Below, one piece after another: positions 15,965 through 24,170 of a DNA stretch of 64,000 nucleotides (within the stretch, counting starts at the first letter, position 1; each line of letters starts with the position of its first letter). The notes beneath the pieces are model-generated. The model saw only the letters and a program-made list of their open reading frames with translations. It ran no database searches and was not told the DNA's origin. Made by a program: the position numbers and the translations under genes. The stretch is from Hahella sp. (GTDB taxonomy: Bacteria; Pseudomonadota; Gammaproteobacteria; Pseudomonadales; Oleiphilaceae). The stretch spans positions 140,796-204,795 of the forward strand of contig JANQMN010000105.1 in NCBI GenBank assembly GCA_028280065.1, written 5' to 3'.

Positions 15965-16243
15965 GTGTTGAGTTTAAGCACGAAGATAAAGAAAAATAAA
16001 GATCTGGTCGAGGCAGAATTCGAGGATGAGTTGGTGATGATGAGCATTGAAAAAGGCTCCTACCTTGGTTTGGACTCAATTGGCACTAGAATTTGGCAGT
16101 TATTGGAAAAACCCCAGGAAGTGGTCGCGATTTGCGATCAATTACAAGAAGAATACGAAGTCGAGGAAGCGCAATGCCAGCAGGATGTGCTTAAGTTACT
16201 TGAGGATATGGCCGAACAAAAAGTGATTCTGTTGGTTGATTGA
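15965..16243 (+). CDS. PqqD-family RiPP recognition element (B1), copy 2
   Basis: A ~92-residue PqqD/RRE protein that binds the precursor leader and delivers it to the B2 protease. GTG 15965 is preferred because GGAGGA (15953-15958) lies six bases upstream; ATG 15947 is the alternative. Family features are DELVMMSIEKGSYLGLDSIG, IWQLLEKPQEVVAICDQLQ and a C-terminal helix-strand with LLEDMAEQKVILLVD. The stop codon abuts the ATG of the B2 gene (TGA then ATG), so the two are translationally coupled, the standard split B1-B2 arrangement of lasso clusters. It differs clearly from the other copy at 9326-9607. Confidence 0.88.
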   Translation: MLSLSTKIKKNKDLVEAEFEDELVMMSIEKGSYLGLDSIGTRIWQLLEKPQEVVAICDQLQEEYEVEEAQCQQDVLKLLEDMAEQKVILLVD

Positions 16244-16774
16244 ATGGCTAGGCCAGAAGTGGTGAGTAAAGCGCTTAGAAAATGCCATTCTGCATGGGTG
16301 CTTTCCCGCAGAGAAAAACTCTGGTTTCTGTTTCTTTATCCGTACAGTGGCCTAGTAAGGATAGCGACTCTTTTAGTTCCTTTTAAATGGATGTCCCGTT
16401 ATCTGGGGACACCAAACAGCAATCTTACCTTGTCGACTTTGGCCACCGACAGGCAAATATTGCTCGCACGTTCCATTGGACGCATCGTGGCCTTGACCGC
16501 AAAGTATACACCCTGGGAATCCAACTGCTTGGTTCAGGCCATAATGGCCAGGACATTGCTGGGGTTTTATGGCATTCCCTATATCATGCACCTAGGAGTT
16601 CGCCTTACGGGTGAAGACTCTGATTCTTTGAAAGCCCATGCCTGGATCAAGGTGGGACCAGCTATTGTTGTTGGTGGCGGTAACCTGAAGGCGTATGGTT
16701 TGGTGGGTACATTTGTTGCCTCTGAAGTGATTGCTGATCATGAAAAAGTCACCCATCGCCAGTCTATGGTTTGA
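16244..16774 (+). CDS. Lasso peptide biosynthesis B2 protein (transglutaminase-like leader protease)
   Basis: A 176-residue B2 protein of the transglutaminase-like cysteine protease type that removes the leader from the precursor. The catalytic Cys is in NCLVQAIMARTLLGFYGI (about residue 92) and the His in LKAHAWIKVG (about residue 130). The third residue, usually Asp about 12 positions after the His, is not obvious here (VVGGGN follows); many homologues share a GG there, so I do not read this as inactivation. It starts directly after the B1 stop codon and its end overlaps the exporter gene by 35 bases. Confidence 0.88.
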   Translation: MARPEVVSKALRKCHSAWVLSRREKLWFLFLYPYSGLVRIATLLVPFKWMSRYLGTPNSNLTLSTLATDRQILLARSIGRIVALTAKYTPWESNCLVQAIMARTLLGFYGIPYIMHLGVRLTGEDSDSLKAHAWIKVGPAIVVGGGNLKAYGLVGTFVASEVIADHEKVTHRQSMV

Positions 16775-18506
16775 ATTCAGGACCTTTTACCGGTTCGCAC
16801 CAAAACTTCAGACGTTTATTTTGTCGTTAATGCTGATTCATGGCATCGCTGCCGGTATTGGATTGCTGTTCATTATTCCAATGTTGCAGATTATGGGCCT
16901 TGATATTGGAATGCCGGCCGGAATAGAGGGTAACAGCGAGCTTACCGCTTTTGCCAATCGGATATTTGATGAGCTGGGACTAGAGGTAACGCTGGCCAAT
17001 GTTTTAATCTCCTATGTCGTCATCGTCAGCGTTTTTGCCGCTGTCCGCTATCAATTGAGTGTGCAAACCACCCGCGTACAGCATGCTTATATTACCCACC
17101 TGCGCTGCAAACTTTACAGACTATTGTTGCATAGTCATTGGCCGTTTATTGCCGAACGTAAAATGTCGGACTTTATTCATTGCTTGTCGAGCCAAGTACA
17201 ATCCGTGGGATCTTCAGCCAACCTGATGTTGACACTCCTAAGCCAGATACTATTGTCAGTGGTGATGCTGGTAATTGTACTCTTACTTTCTTGGGAAATG
17301 ACTTTATTGGCTTTGCTCGGTGCAGCAACTTTGCTGGCAATTCTGTTGCCGTTTAACCGAATCATATATGGTTCCGGAAAGCGTCAGTTGCTGGGCTATA
17401 AATCCATTTTTCAGATGCTTTCTGAACAGCTAGCCAGTCTGAAAATGATTAAAAGTTACACCAACGAAAAAATCTGCCTGGAGCGGATGGATGAAACAAG
17501 CCACCAGATAGAGTTGCAACATTTGCGTCTGGCTCGATTCACCGCTGCTACACAATTGGTTTATCTGATAGGCGCTGTTGTCGTCTTCGGGATCTTTTTT
17601 TATGTGTCCCAGACATTCTTTGCCATGCCATTGGCGACACTCTTATTGCTGCTGGTGATTTTTTCACGAATTTTACCGCAGTTTTCTGCTATGCAGAGAA
17701 ATTATCAGCAACTTATGCATAAAGTGCCGGCATTTAATGATATTCGACAAATGGAGAATGATTGTAGGCAAGTGCAAGAAGCTGCTTTTTTTGGCAGCGC
17801 TTTACAACTGAAGCATAGTATTCGCCTAACCGATTTGAGTTTTCATTATCCTAATAGCAATCAAAATGTTTTTGAAAACTTGAATATTACTATTCAACGT
17901 AATCAAACTGTCGCTCTGACAGGTCCCTCCGGATCGGGAAAAACCACGCTTGCCGATCTTTTGGCGGGCTTATACGAACCCTCGTCTGGCCAGGTTTGGG
18001 TGGATGATCAGCCGCTGAATAGAGATACCCGGATCGCCTGGCGCAAAAGTATTGCCTACGTCAACCAGGAAGTCTATTTGTTTCACGATACGGTGAGGGC
18101 TAATTTGAGCTGGGTAACAGAGGGAAACGTAACTGATGTCGAACTTTGGCGAGTATTACGTCTGGCGGCAGCCGATCAGTTTGTCGCTCTCCTACCTGAT
18201 GGCCTGGATACCCAGATTGGTGATCAGGGTATTAAATTGTCCGGTGGCGAACGGCAACGATTGGCTCTAGCCCGGGCTTTGCTGACTTCTCCCCAGCTAC
18301 TGATTCTCGACGAGGCGACTAGTGCACTGGACCATGATAGAGAACAACAGATACAGTTAGCCTTACAGCAGCTTCAGGGATCCTTAACGATTGTAATTAT
18401 TGCTCACCGGAAGGCAACGATAGCACAGGCTAACCAACAAATTGATTTATCCCAATTACCCCGGCAGCAGACCAATAGTGCCGATCTGCCGATGTCAGCA
18501 GTTTAA
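16740..18506 (+). CDS. ABC transporter, permease-ATPase fusion (RiPP exporter, D protein)
   Basis: A ~588-residue half-transporter likely to export the mature peptide across the inner membrane and confer self-protection. ATG 16740 (MKKSPIAS) is preferred over TTG 16731. Six hydrophobic segments fill residues ~20-330. The nucleotide-binding domain has Walker A GPSGSGKTTLADLLAGL (about residue 395), signature IKLSGGERQRLALARALL, Walker B LLILDEATSALD and the H-loop IVIIAHRK. It lacks the C39 peptidase domain of double-glycine exporters, which fits leader removal by B2. It overlaps the B2 gene by 35 bases. Lipid-flippase-like ABC proteins look similar, but position supports peptide export. Confidence 0.88.
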   Translation: MKKSPIASLWFEFRTFYRFAPKLQTFILSLMLIHGIAAGIGLLFIIPMLQIMGLDIGMPAGIEGNSELTAFANRIFDELGLEVTLANVLISYVVIVSVFAAVRYQLSVQTTRVQHAYITHLRCKLYRLLLHSHWPFIAERKMSDFIHCLSSQVQSVGSSANLMLTLLSQILLSVVMLVIVLLLSWEMTLLALLGAATLLAILLPFNRIIYGSGKRQLLGYKSIFQMLSEQLASLKMIKSYTNEKICLERMDETSHQIELQHLRLARFTAATQLVYLIGAVVVFGIFFYVSQTFFAMPLATLLLLLVIFSRILPQFSAMQRNYQQLMHKVPAFNDIRQMENDCRQVQEAAFFGSALQLKHSIRLTDLSFHYPNSNQNVFENLNITIQRNQTVALTGPSGSGKTTLADLLAGLYEPSSGQVWVDDQPLNRDTRIAWRKSIAYVNQEVYLFHDTVRANLSWVTEGNVTDVELWRVLRLAAADQFVALLPDGLDTQIGDQGIKLSGGERQRLALARALLTSPQLLILDEATSALDHDREQQIQLALQQLQGSLTIVIIAHRKATIAQANQQIDLSQLPRQQTNSADLPMSAV

Positions 18507-18673
18507 ATTACGCCTAAGTTGCTTGCCTTTCGAGTAATCCTTGTAAATGCTTACACATGAGTATCATCCGGCTTTAGATTTCCCTTGGCAAAATGGTTTG
18601 ACGTTGTTTCTTTTTCGTGCAGAGTAGCGAAGGCTAGCCTCTGATGTGTTTTACGTTGTAAACAAAGAACAGT

Positions 18674-19888
18674 ATGACGGTAATTGCTGGTTCCAAATCC
18701 ATGGAGTCTTTTTCATGTCAAAATTTTCCTGAACGTATAGTGCTTGCTACTGTAGGCCGTTTCCATTATGGCCGTTTGGCTGCAGAACTAGCCTCTCAAA
18801 ATCGGTTGAAAATGTTGTTCACAGGTCTACCAAAGTATTCATTCAAGGTAGATGGAACACCTATGAAATACATTAACTCGGTTCCGTGGTTTCAGACTCC
18901 CTATCATGTTGCTATGAAAATGCGGATTCTGTCTGCCAACATCGATCAGCGTTGGGCTCGGCAAGCTCAGAAACATCTGGATCTGACTATTGCCAGAAAG
19001 ATGCCTGAGTGTGATCTTTATGCTGCACTATCCGGATGTTCTGTTGTTTCGGGTGTGCAAGCCAAGCAGAGAGGTGCCAGATATGTTTGCGAACGGCTAT
19101 CTACACATATTCGTTTCCAGGATCAACTGTTAAAAGCTGAGCACGAAAACTATAACCTGCCTTATGTTCCGATAGAGATAGAGACGATCGAGCGAGAAGA
19201 GCTTGAATATGACGCTGCTGATCTTATTGTTGTCCCCTCAAATTATGTTTATGAAAGCTTTGTCAATCAGGGCGTGGATGAAAGTAAGTTAAGGATAGTT
19301 CCGCTAAGCGTTAGATTGGATAATTGGTATTCTGAGAAATCCCGCGACAAAGAATTCAGAATCCTGTTTGTTGGACAAATGACGATAAGAAAAGGCCTGG
19401 GTTATCTCGCGAAAGCTGTACACCGGGCGAGTTTTTCGAAATACAAACTTGTTTTAATCGGAGCAAGATCGAAAGAAACTCGGCAGTTACTATCTGGCTT
19501 AAATGAAGACAACATGGAATTGCTGGGATTGTGTTCCCAGGAAGAAGTTCGGAACGAAATGTCCAGAGCTTCCGTTGTAGTATTACCTTCAATTGAGGAT
19601 GGTTTTGGTCTCACCATACTTGAGGCGATGGCCTCTGGTTGTCCGGTAATTGCTTCCAACTCATGCGGGGTAAGTGAGCTGATTCGCGACGGCATCGACG
19701 GCTATGTGGTGCCAGCTGGCGATGCGGAACTTTTGGCTGATCGTTTGACGACACTCTATAACGATCGACTTTTAGTGGAGCAAATGGGTATAGCGGCTGC
19801 AGAGCATGCTAGAGAATGTTCAAATATGGAATCGGTCACCTCACGTTGGTTAAGGAGCATCAGACAGAGTACTGTCGACTTTACCTAA
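18674..19888 (+). CDS. GT4-type glycosyltransferase
   Basis: A 404-residue GT-B glycosyltransferase with an ATG start. The acceptor domain opens with ERIVLATVGRFHYGRLAAEL. The donor domain starts near residue 230 (EFRILFVGQMTIRKGLGYLA). The EX7E motif is in VLPSIEDGFGLTILEAMASG, followed by PVIASNSCGVSELIRDG. It is 167 bases downstream of the exporter gene on the same strand, with no terminator visible between them. It could belong to the RiPP cluster (peptide glycosylation) or to the surrounding glycan locus; family resemblance to glycan enzymes favours the latter. Confidence 0.85.
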   Translation: MTVIAGSKSMESFSCQNFPERIVLATVGRFHYGRLAAELASQNRLKMLFTGLPKYSFKVDGTPMKYINSVPWFQTPYHVAMKMRILSANIDQRWARQAQKHLDLTIARKMPECDLYAALSGCSVVSGVQAKQRGARYVCERLSTHIRFQDQLLKAEHENYNLPYVPIEIETIEREELEYDAADLIVVPSNYVYESFVNQGVDESKLRIVPLSVRLDNWYSEKSRDKEFRILFVGQMTIRKGLGYLAKAVHRASFSKYKLVLIGARSKETRQLLSGLNEDNMELLGLCSQEEVRNEMSRASVVVLPSIEDGFGLTILEAMASGCPVIASNSCGVSELIRDGIDGYVVPAGDAELLADRLTTLYNDRLLVEQMGIAAAEHARECSNMESVTSRWLRSIRQSTVDFT

Positions 19889-19929
19889 TGAAATTGGAAA
19901 TAACTCGTTCTTCTATTTTTAACCGTACA

Positions 19930-19985
19930 CTAAGGTAGTTATGGTTATTCTCATAACCGTCGCTGGTTCAAATCCGGACCATGGT
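19930..19985 (+). other. tRNA-like remnant (initiator-Met-like anticodon and T-arm pieces)
   Basis: The stretch contains CTCATAACC followed shortly by GTCG and GGTTCAAATCCGG, the order and wording of the anticodon loop, variable region and T-arm of bacterial tRNA-fMet (CAT). The anticodon-stem 3' side is shortened by about six bases and the D-arm and acceptor stem are absent. A separate local hairpin GGTTAT-TCTC-ATAACC overlaps. It cannot be a functional tRNA. It may be a remnant left by recombination at a tRNA gene, or chance similarity. Confidence 0.3.
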
Positions 19986-20106
19986 CAGTCAGCCTTGGTT
20001 GGTGAGTTCAATATTATCAATCGACACTGAAATGGCGTCCTGAAAGCTCTTTAAGTATCTTTAAATCTCTTGACGTTAACCAACATAGTCCCACCTCACA
20101 ATAAGC

Positions 20107-20137
20107 AAAGTCTCCTTGCCAAAGGTCAGGAGACTTT
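20107..20137 (-). terminator. Stem-loop downstream of the DoxX fragment
   Basis: AAAGTCTCCT (20107-20116) and AGGAGACTTT (20128-20137) form a perfect 10-bp stem with an 11-base loop, 12 bases past the stop of the minus-strand DoxX fragment. No long T-tract follows on either strand, so intrinsic termination would be weak. Confidence 0.5.
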
Positions 20138-20148
20138 CGACTTCGATG

Positions 20149-20394
20149 TTAAGCAACGCTGGTTACACCGCTTAGACGACTTTGGGAATGAGCGCCTTCT
20201 TGCTTAAAAGTTTTCTCAGCCAACCGGTTGTCAATGGTGTAGTGGCCTGCACCTTGGAATGTGAGCGCTAGCGTGGCGGCGAGTAGCGTAAATGCGTATT
20301 CGTAACCGTTGTTGGTCAGGAAGAAGCCGTTAGCAAAGTGGACGCTGAAGATTGCCACCAACGTGGTAAGGGCACTGACAGCTATCGATTTCAT
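20149..20394 (-). pseudogene. DoxX-family membrane protein, C-terminal fragment
   Basis: An 81-residue ORF that resembles only the last half of a DoxX/DUF417-type inner membrane protein: VHFANGFFLTNNGYEYAFTL followed by LLAATLALTFQGAGHYTIDN, the canonical fourth-helix region ending in an acidic turn. DoxX proteins normally have four membrane segments and ~130-150 residues; the first two helices are missing and the preceding ~125 bases do not encode them. It has an ATG and may be transcribed, but I judge it a truncated remnant. The tRNA-like fragment lies about 170 bases away, consistent with a past rearrangement here. Confidence 0.6.
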
Positions 20395-20523
20395 CGGTGA
20401 TTATTATGGATCACCACCATACTGGGATGCATTTTAAATTACTGCAGAAGTTATATTGCATTCTCTAATGGTTCTTGGAACAGTGCTAACCTATACATTT
20501 ATTCGAAATTGAGTTAAATCGAA

Positions 20524-21144
20524 ATGAATCTTGAAAAGTTAAAACAGGCAGAAGCGCTTTTTTTACAACGCTATCCCCAAGGATTTCTGCATCCGGATAT
20601 GCTTGCTCTAGGGAAAAAGCATAAGATGGATAAAATGATCGAAATGGCACAGACAAGTTTCGCGAAGTCCCGTTTCAAGGATGTGAAAGGAGTTGCCAGT
20701 GCGATGGTGCAAATTGTTTCACGCTCCTCGATGATTTCTGTATTTGAAAAACCTCGATTTAAAGATTACGTAACAAGTCTGGACACCAACGAGCTGCTGC
20801 CGTTGACCGAAGGCCTTAAGGATTTCATTCACGGCAATCAACGCCAAGGATTTGAGTCTATGGTAAATGCGTTAAAGTACGCCAAGCTCGCAAAATGGTC
20901 TTTGATTACCCTGATCCCCAACTATTTTGCACCAAACGATGAAGTTTTTCTAAAGCCGACAACGGTAAAGGGTGTGATCAAGCAGTTTGAGTTAGAGCCG
21001 TTGCAATACAAGCCGACGCCCACCTGGGAATTCTATGACTGGTATCGACAACAAATTGCCGCGATGAAAGCGGAAATCATTGATACCCTCAAGCCAAATA
21101 ATGCCGCTTTTTGTGGATTTTTAATGATGTCTAATGATGGGTGA
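20524..21144 (+). CDS. Conserved-looking hypothetical protein
   Basis: A 206-residue soluble protein I do not recognise with certainty. It begins MNLEKLKQAEALFLQRYPQG, is rich in Lys, Phe and aromatic residues, and contains SRSSMISVFEKPRFKDYV and TPTWEFYDWYRQQIAAMKAE. No signal peptide or membrane segment is visible. The ATG at 20524 follows AATCGA without a strong ribosome-binding site. It stands alone between a DoxX fragment and another hypothetical. Codon use and length argue that it is a real gene; I assign no function. Confidence 0.65.
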   Translation: MNLEKLKQAEALFLQRYPQGFLHPDMLALGKKHKMDKMIEMAQTSFAKSRFKDVKGVASAMVQIVSRSSMISVFEKPRFKDYVTSLDTNELLPLTEGLKDFIHGNQRQGFESMVNALKYAKLAKWSLITLIPNYFAPNDEVFLKPTTVKGVIKQFELEPLQYKPTPTWEFYDWYRQQIAAMKAEIIDTLKPNNAAFCGFLMMSNDG

Positions 21145-21311
21145 AGTGCGGCAATCATACCCGCCACTTTCCTACGACCTGTTAAACCTGACAGTGACGG
21201 CGGGAGTAGGCTTTTATCTATGATCAGGTTTGTTTCTACTACTATGTTTGTTCTGGCACCATTTGCTACGCAAGTTTAACCGTCAAAAAGCCCACAAAAA
21301 AGGATAGTAAG

Positions 21312-21824
21312 ATGGGAAATATAGTTGTTCCTGAACCAGCGCAGAAATTTTTCTGGTCGGTATATACTCATTCACCTACCTTCAAAAAAATAGTTGACGA
21401 AATTTGCAAGGATGGTGACTACACCATAGATTTTGTTGATGCAGATTTTTCTTTTTGTGACAGCAAATCCAGACGCATACAACTTGGTCTAAGTACCGGG
21501 GATACTCATCGCATAAACTCCGACATAATATTTGAACTATGTAATGCGTTTCATGCAACTCTGCTAGACGAGCCACAACCAAAAGATTTTGAGTCTGCAG
21601 ACGATTATGCCAGAGCCAAAGAAAGATTCGAGTGGGCTTCAGTTAAGCTTCATTATGAAATCATTAATGAGCTTGAGGCATTGGATAAAAGTTGGGCGGT
21701 GATAAACCGGTTTAAAATAGGCTTTGAGCGCGAAACGGAAAAGTGGAGTGACTTCAATAACTATTTGCTTGAACAAATAAAATCCGGACATTTTGACAGA
21801 ATAAAGAAGGACTTCCCAAAATAA
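21312..21824 (+). CDS. Hypothetical protein
   Basis: A 170-residue acidic, soluble protein with no signal peptide. ATG 21312 is preceded by AAAGGATAG, a reasonable ribosome-binding site. Notable stretches are YTIDFVDADFSFCDSKSRRI, INSDIIFELCNAFHATLLDE and a helical KERFEWASVKLHYEIINELE segment. The HATLLDE/KLHYEIINELE pattern is loosely reminiscent of peptidase-like toxin domains, but no HExxH or other catalytic signature is present. I do not recognise the family. The gene is a singleton with no clear partner. Confidence 0.6.
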   Translation: MGNIVVPEPAQKFFWSVYTHSPTFKKIVDEICKDGDYTIDFVDADFSFCDSKSRRIQLGLSTGDTHRINSDIIFELCNAFHATLLDEPQPKDFESADDYARAKERFEWASVKLHYEIINELEALDKSWAVINRFKIGFERETEKWSDFNNYLLEQIKSGHFDRIKKDFPK

Positions 21825-21885
21825 GGGTGTGACAACTCGATTAGAATGAATCGCCAATTTCAAGTTTCTAAGTTTCCTAACCCGG

Positions 21886-22878
21886 CTATTCGGCGTCATT
21901 GCCCTTGTTGTTTCCAAAACTCCGAATCAGCGAATCAATAAATACCTGCTTAACTGATGCCGCATTGGCACTCAAGCAATAGTTCACCGGAGGTCTATTC
22001 TGCCAGTGTGGCAACGGGTAGTTGAATCCTTCCCGCGCCAGGGTGAGTTGTCCGGCAGCCACGCCTTCGGTTACCACTCTTGCCGCTCCCCGGCAAAGCT
22101 GAAACCGCTCTTTGGCGACCAGGTAGGCAAGGGCACTGGCATCGTGCATGCAACAGCCTCGCTCGGATTTGTCAGTGAAGAATGGAGTCGTGCTGTAAAA
22201 GTCCATATAGAACTGACTGGATTCCCAGATAATACGACCCGCTTCTCCCGCAAAGTCTAGCAACTTTCTGATGTCTGTTTCTGCCAAGAGTACATGATGG
22301 GTTACGTCCAGGCCGACGATAACAACCGGCCAGCGTTGACCCAGTACAATATCCGCGGCGTGAGGATCTGCCAAGAAGTTGGCTTCGGCAACCGGCGAAA
22401 CATTGCCGGACTCGTTCATTGTGCCGCCCATAATGACCAGTCCCTTTAATTTTTCAGGCAAGTCGGGATCTAATCTGAGTGCCAAAGCCAGGTTTGTTAA
22501 TGGGCCGATCATAACCACACTGATTCCGCCTGGCTCCTTATTGGCCTGTCGGACGATGTATTCCGCTGCTGAAACGTTGCCGGCTGAACGCTTTGATTGT
22601 GGTAGCTGTATCTCTCCCAGGCCATTCTCACCGTGCACGAAAGTCGGGTAGGGTCCGGGCGGCTTGATCAGGGGGACAGCCGCCCCTTGATACACAGGTA
22701 CATGCGCTGCGCCATAGGCGTCGAGCAAATCCAAGGCATTACGAGTCGCTTGAGACACGCGCACATTTCCGAAAACGGTGGTCAGGGCAATCAGATCAAG
22801 GTCAGGGTGGGCAAGGGCAAAGGCTATCGCCATAGCATCATCGCAACCAGGGTCGGTATCAATAACGATCTTTTCCAT
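21886..22878 (-). CDS. Inosine-uridine-preferring nucleoside hydrolase
   Basis: A 330-residue nucleoside N-ribohydrolase that cleaves ribonucleosides into base and ribose in salvage. The family's N-terminal calcium-binding motif is intact: IVIDTDPGCDDAMAIAFALA (residues 4-23). Further motifs are VYQGAAVPL, VVMIGPLTNLALALR and LVIMGGTMNESGNVSPVAEA, with AEANFLADPHAA for the ribose site and CCMHDASALAYLV near residue 245 contributing the last Ca ligand. The ATG at 22878 is 161 bases from the divergent start of a nucleoside-binding lipoprotein gene, suggesting a shared regulatory region and nucleoside metabolism. Confidence 0.92.
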   Translation of the reverse strand: MEKIVIDTDPGCDDAMAIAFALAHPDLDLIALTTVFGNVRVSQATRNALDLLDAYGAAHVPVYQGAAVPLIKPPGPYPTFVHGENGLGEIQLPQSKRSAGNVSAAEYIVRQANKEPGGISVVMIGPLTNLALALRLDPDLPEKLKGLVIMGGTMNESGNVSPVAEANFLADPHAADIVLGQRWPVVIVGLDVTHHVLLAETDIRKLLDFAGEAGRIIWESSQFYMDFYSTTPFFTDKSERGCCMHDASALAYLVAKERFQLCRGAARVVTEGVAAGQLTLAREGFNYPLPHWQNRPPVNYCLSANAASVKQVFIDSLIRSFGNNKGNDAE

Positions 22879-23039
22879 AATGATTACATCTTGCTAGCAG
22901 GCCGAAGCCGAATTGTCGGGGCCGTCTCGGTTGTCCGCGTTCATTTTGGTGAAGCGGTCGCGGCGGCCCCAGCCGATTTAGTATTTTGTCTTTTCAGAAC
23001 TATAGTAGTTGTTGAGTCTTAATACAGGAGATCGGCTAG

Positions 23040-24107
23040 GTGAAAATACGTTTTCATTTATTGATAGTCCAGGTGCTTTCTATTGTGACGCTTGCCATCG
23101 GAATCAATTCCTGTAACAACGGCAATGAGCAAGCCGAAGACCAAGCGCAATCTATTTTGGTTGGCGTGGTACTCGATACCGGCAGTGCTGAAGATAAGGG
23201 GTTCAATGAGTTTTCACTTAGAGGTGTCGAGAATGCTGCAAAACGCAAGGGACTTAGGGTTAAACACATCGCCTCGGAGTCCATTACCGATTATGAAAAT
23301 AATGTCGAAAGCCTGATTAGGGATGAGGCCGACCTCATTGTAACGGTCGGCTTCGCTATGGGTATTACTACTTCGAAAGCTGCCAGAAAATACAAAGATG
23401 TTCATTTTATTCTGGTGGATTACGCATTCGAACCGGGTGTCGGTTGTCCGGCTGAGCTGGAAAACTGTTATACCCCTGAAGGTGGGCTGGAAAACGTGAC
23501 CAGTTTAATGTTTGCCGATGATCAGCCTGCGTTTCTGGCCGGAGTTTTAGCAGGTTGCATGAGCCAAAGTAAAGTGGTCGGTTCTGTCGCCGGTATGGAA
23601 ATTCCCCCTGTGGTGCGGCTTGTTACCGGATTCCAAAATGGCGCGAAATCCGTTGACCCAAACATTGTTACCCTGAATCAGTACATACCGGATTTCAATG
23701 ATCCCGATAGCGGCAAGACCCTTGGGCAGAAGTTTTACAAGCAAGGTGCGGACGCGATATTTGCCGCCGGCGGCAATACCGGTAACGGCGGATTATTTGC
23801 GGCGGCGGAGGCCAATATCATGGGAATTGGTGTGGACGTGGACCAATACCTCAGCCTCACTGAAGTGCGCAGCAGCTTATTGACCAGCGCCATGAAGAAG
23901 GTGGACGTCGCGACGGCAGAGGCCGTTACCGCCTTTGCCGAAGGACGGCTGGAAAGTGGTGTACGGTTCTTCGATCTCAATAATAATGGCGTCGGTCTTG
24001 CGCCCTTTCATGACTGGGAGAGTAAAGTTCCTGACAAGTGTCGCGCCTTGGTCGCCGCAGCAGAAGAACGGATCAAGGCAGATCCTGGCTACACCGGAGT
24101 CCACTAA
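23040..24107 (+). CDS. BMP-family nucleoside-binding lipoprotein (PnrA-like)
   Basis: A 355-residue periplasmic binding protein of the BMP/Med/PnrA family, which bind purine nucleosides. GTG start at 23040 after AGGAGATCGG. The signal peptide ends in LAIGINSC, a plausible although imperfect lipobox with Cys25. Family features are VGVVLDTGSAEDKGFNEFSL, DLIVTVGFAMG and the C-terminal FFDLNNNGVGLAPFHDWES. No ABC permease or ATPase follows; instead a hybrid sensor kinase with an extracytoplasmic domain begins 63 bases later. A sensing rather than transport role is therefore inferred. The divergent neighbour is a nucleoside hydrolase. Confidence 0.9.
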   Translation: MKIRFHLLIVQVLSIVTLAIGINSCNNGNEQAEDQAQSILVGVVLDTGSAEDKGFNEFSLRGVENAAKRKGLRVKHIASESITDYENNVESLIRDEADLIVTVGFAMGITTSKAARKYKDVHFILVDYAFEPGVGCPAELENCYTPEGGLENVTSLMFADDQPAFLAGVLAGCMSQSKVVGSVAGMEIPPVVRLVTGFQNGAKSVDPNIVTLNQYIPDFNDPDSGKTLGQKFYKQGADAIFAAGGNTGNGGLFAAAEANIMGIGVDVDQYLSLTEVRSSLLTSAMKKVDVATAEAVTAFAEGRLESGVRFFDLNNNGVGLAPFHDWESKVPDKCRALVAAAEERIKADPGYTGVH

Positions 24108-24170
24108 GTGAACATGCGCCTTGGCAAGGAAGTACCAGAATTGGAGCGGTCCGCAAGCAAAATCTGACCA

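Noticed and set aside
22633..23022. 129-residue plus-strand ORF
   Set aside because: It is antisense to the nucleoside hydrolase gene and its divergent promoter region; composition is unlike a protein.
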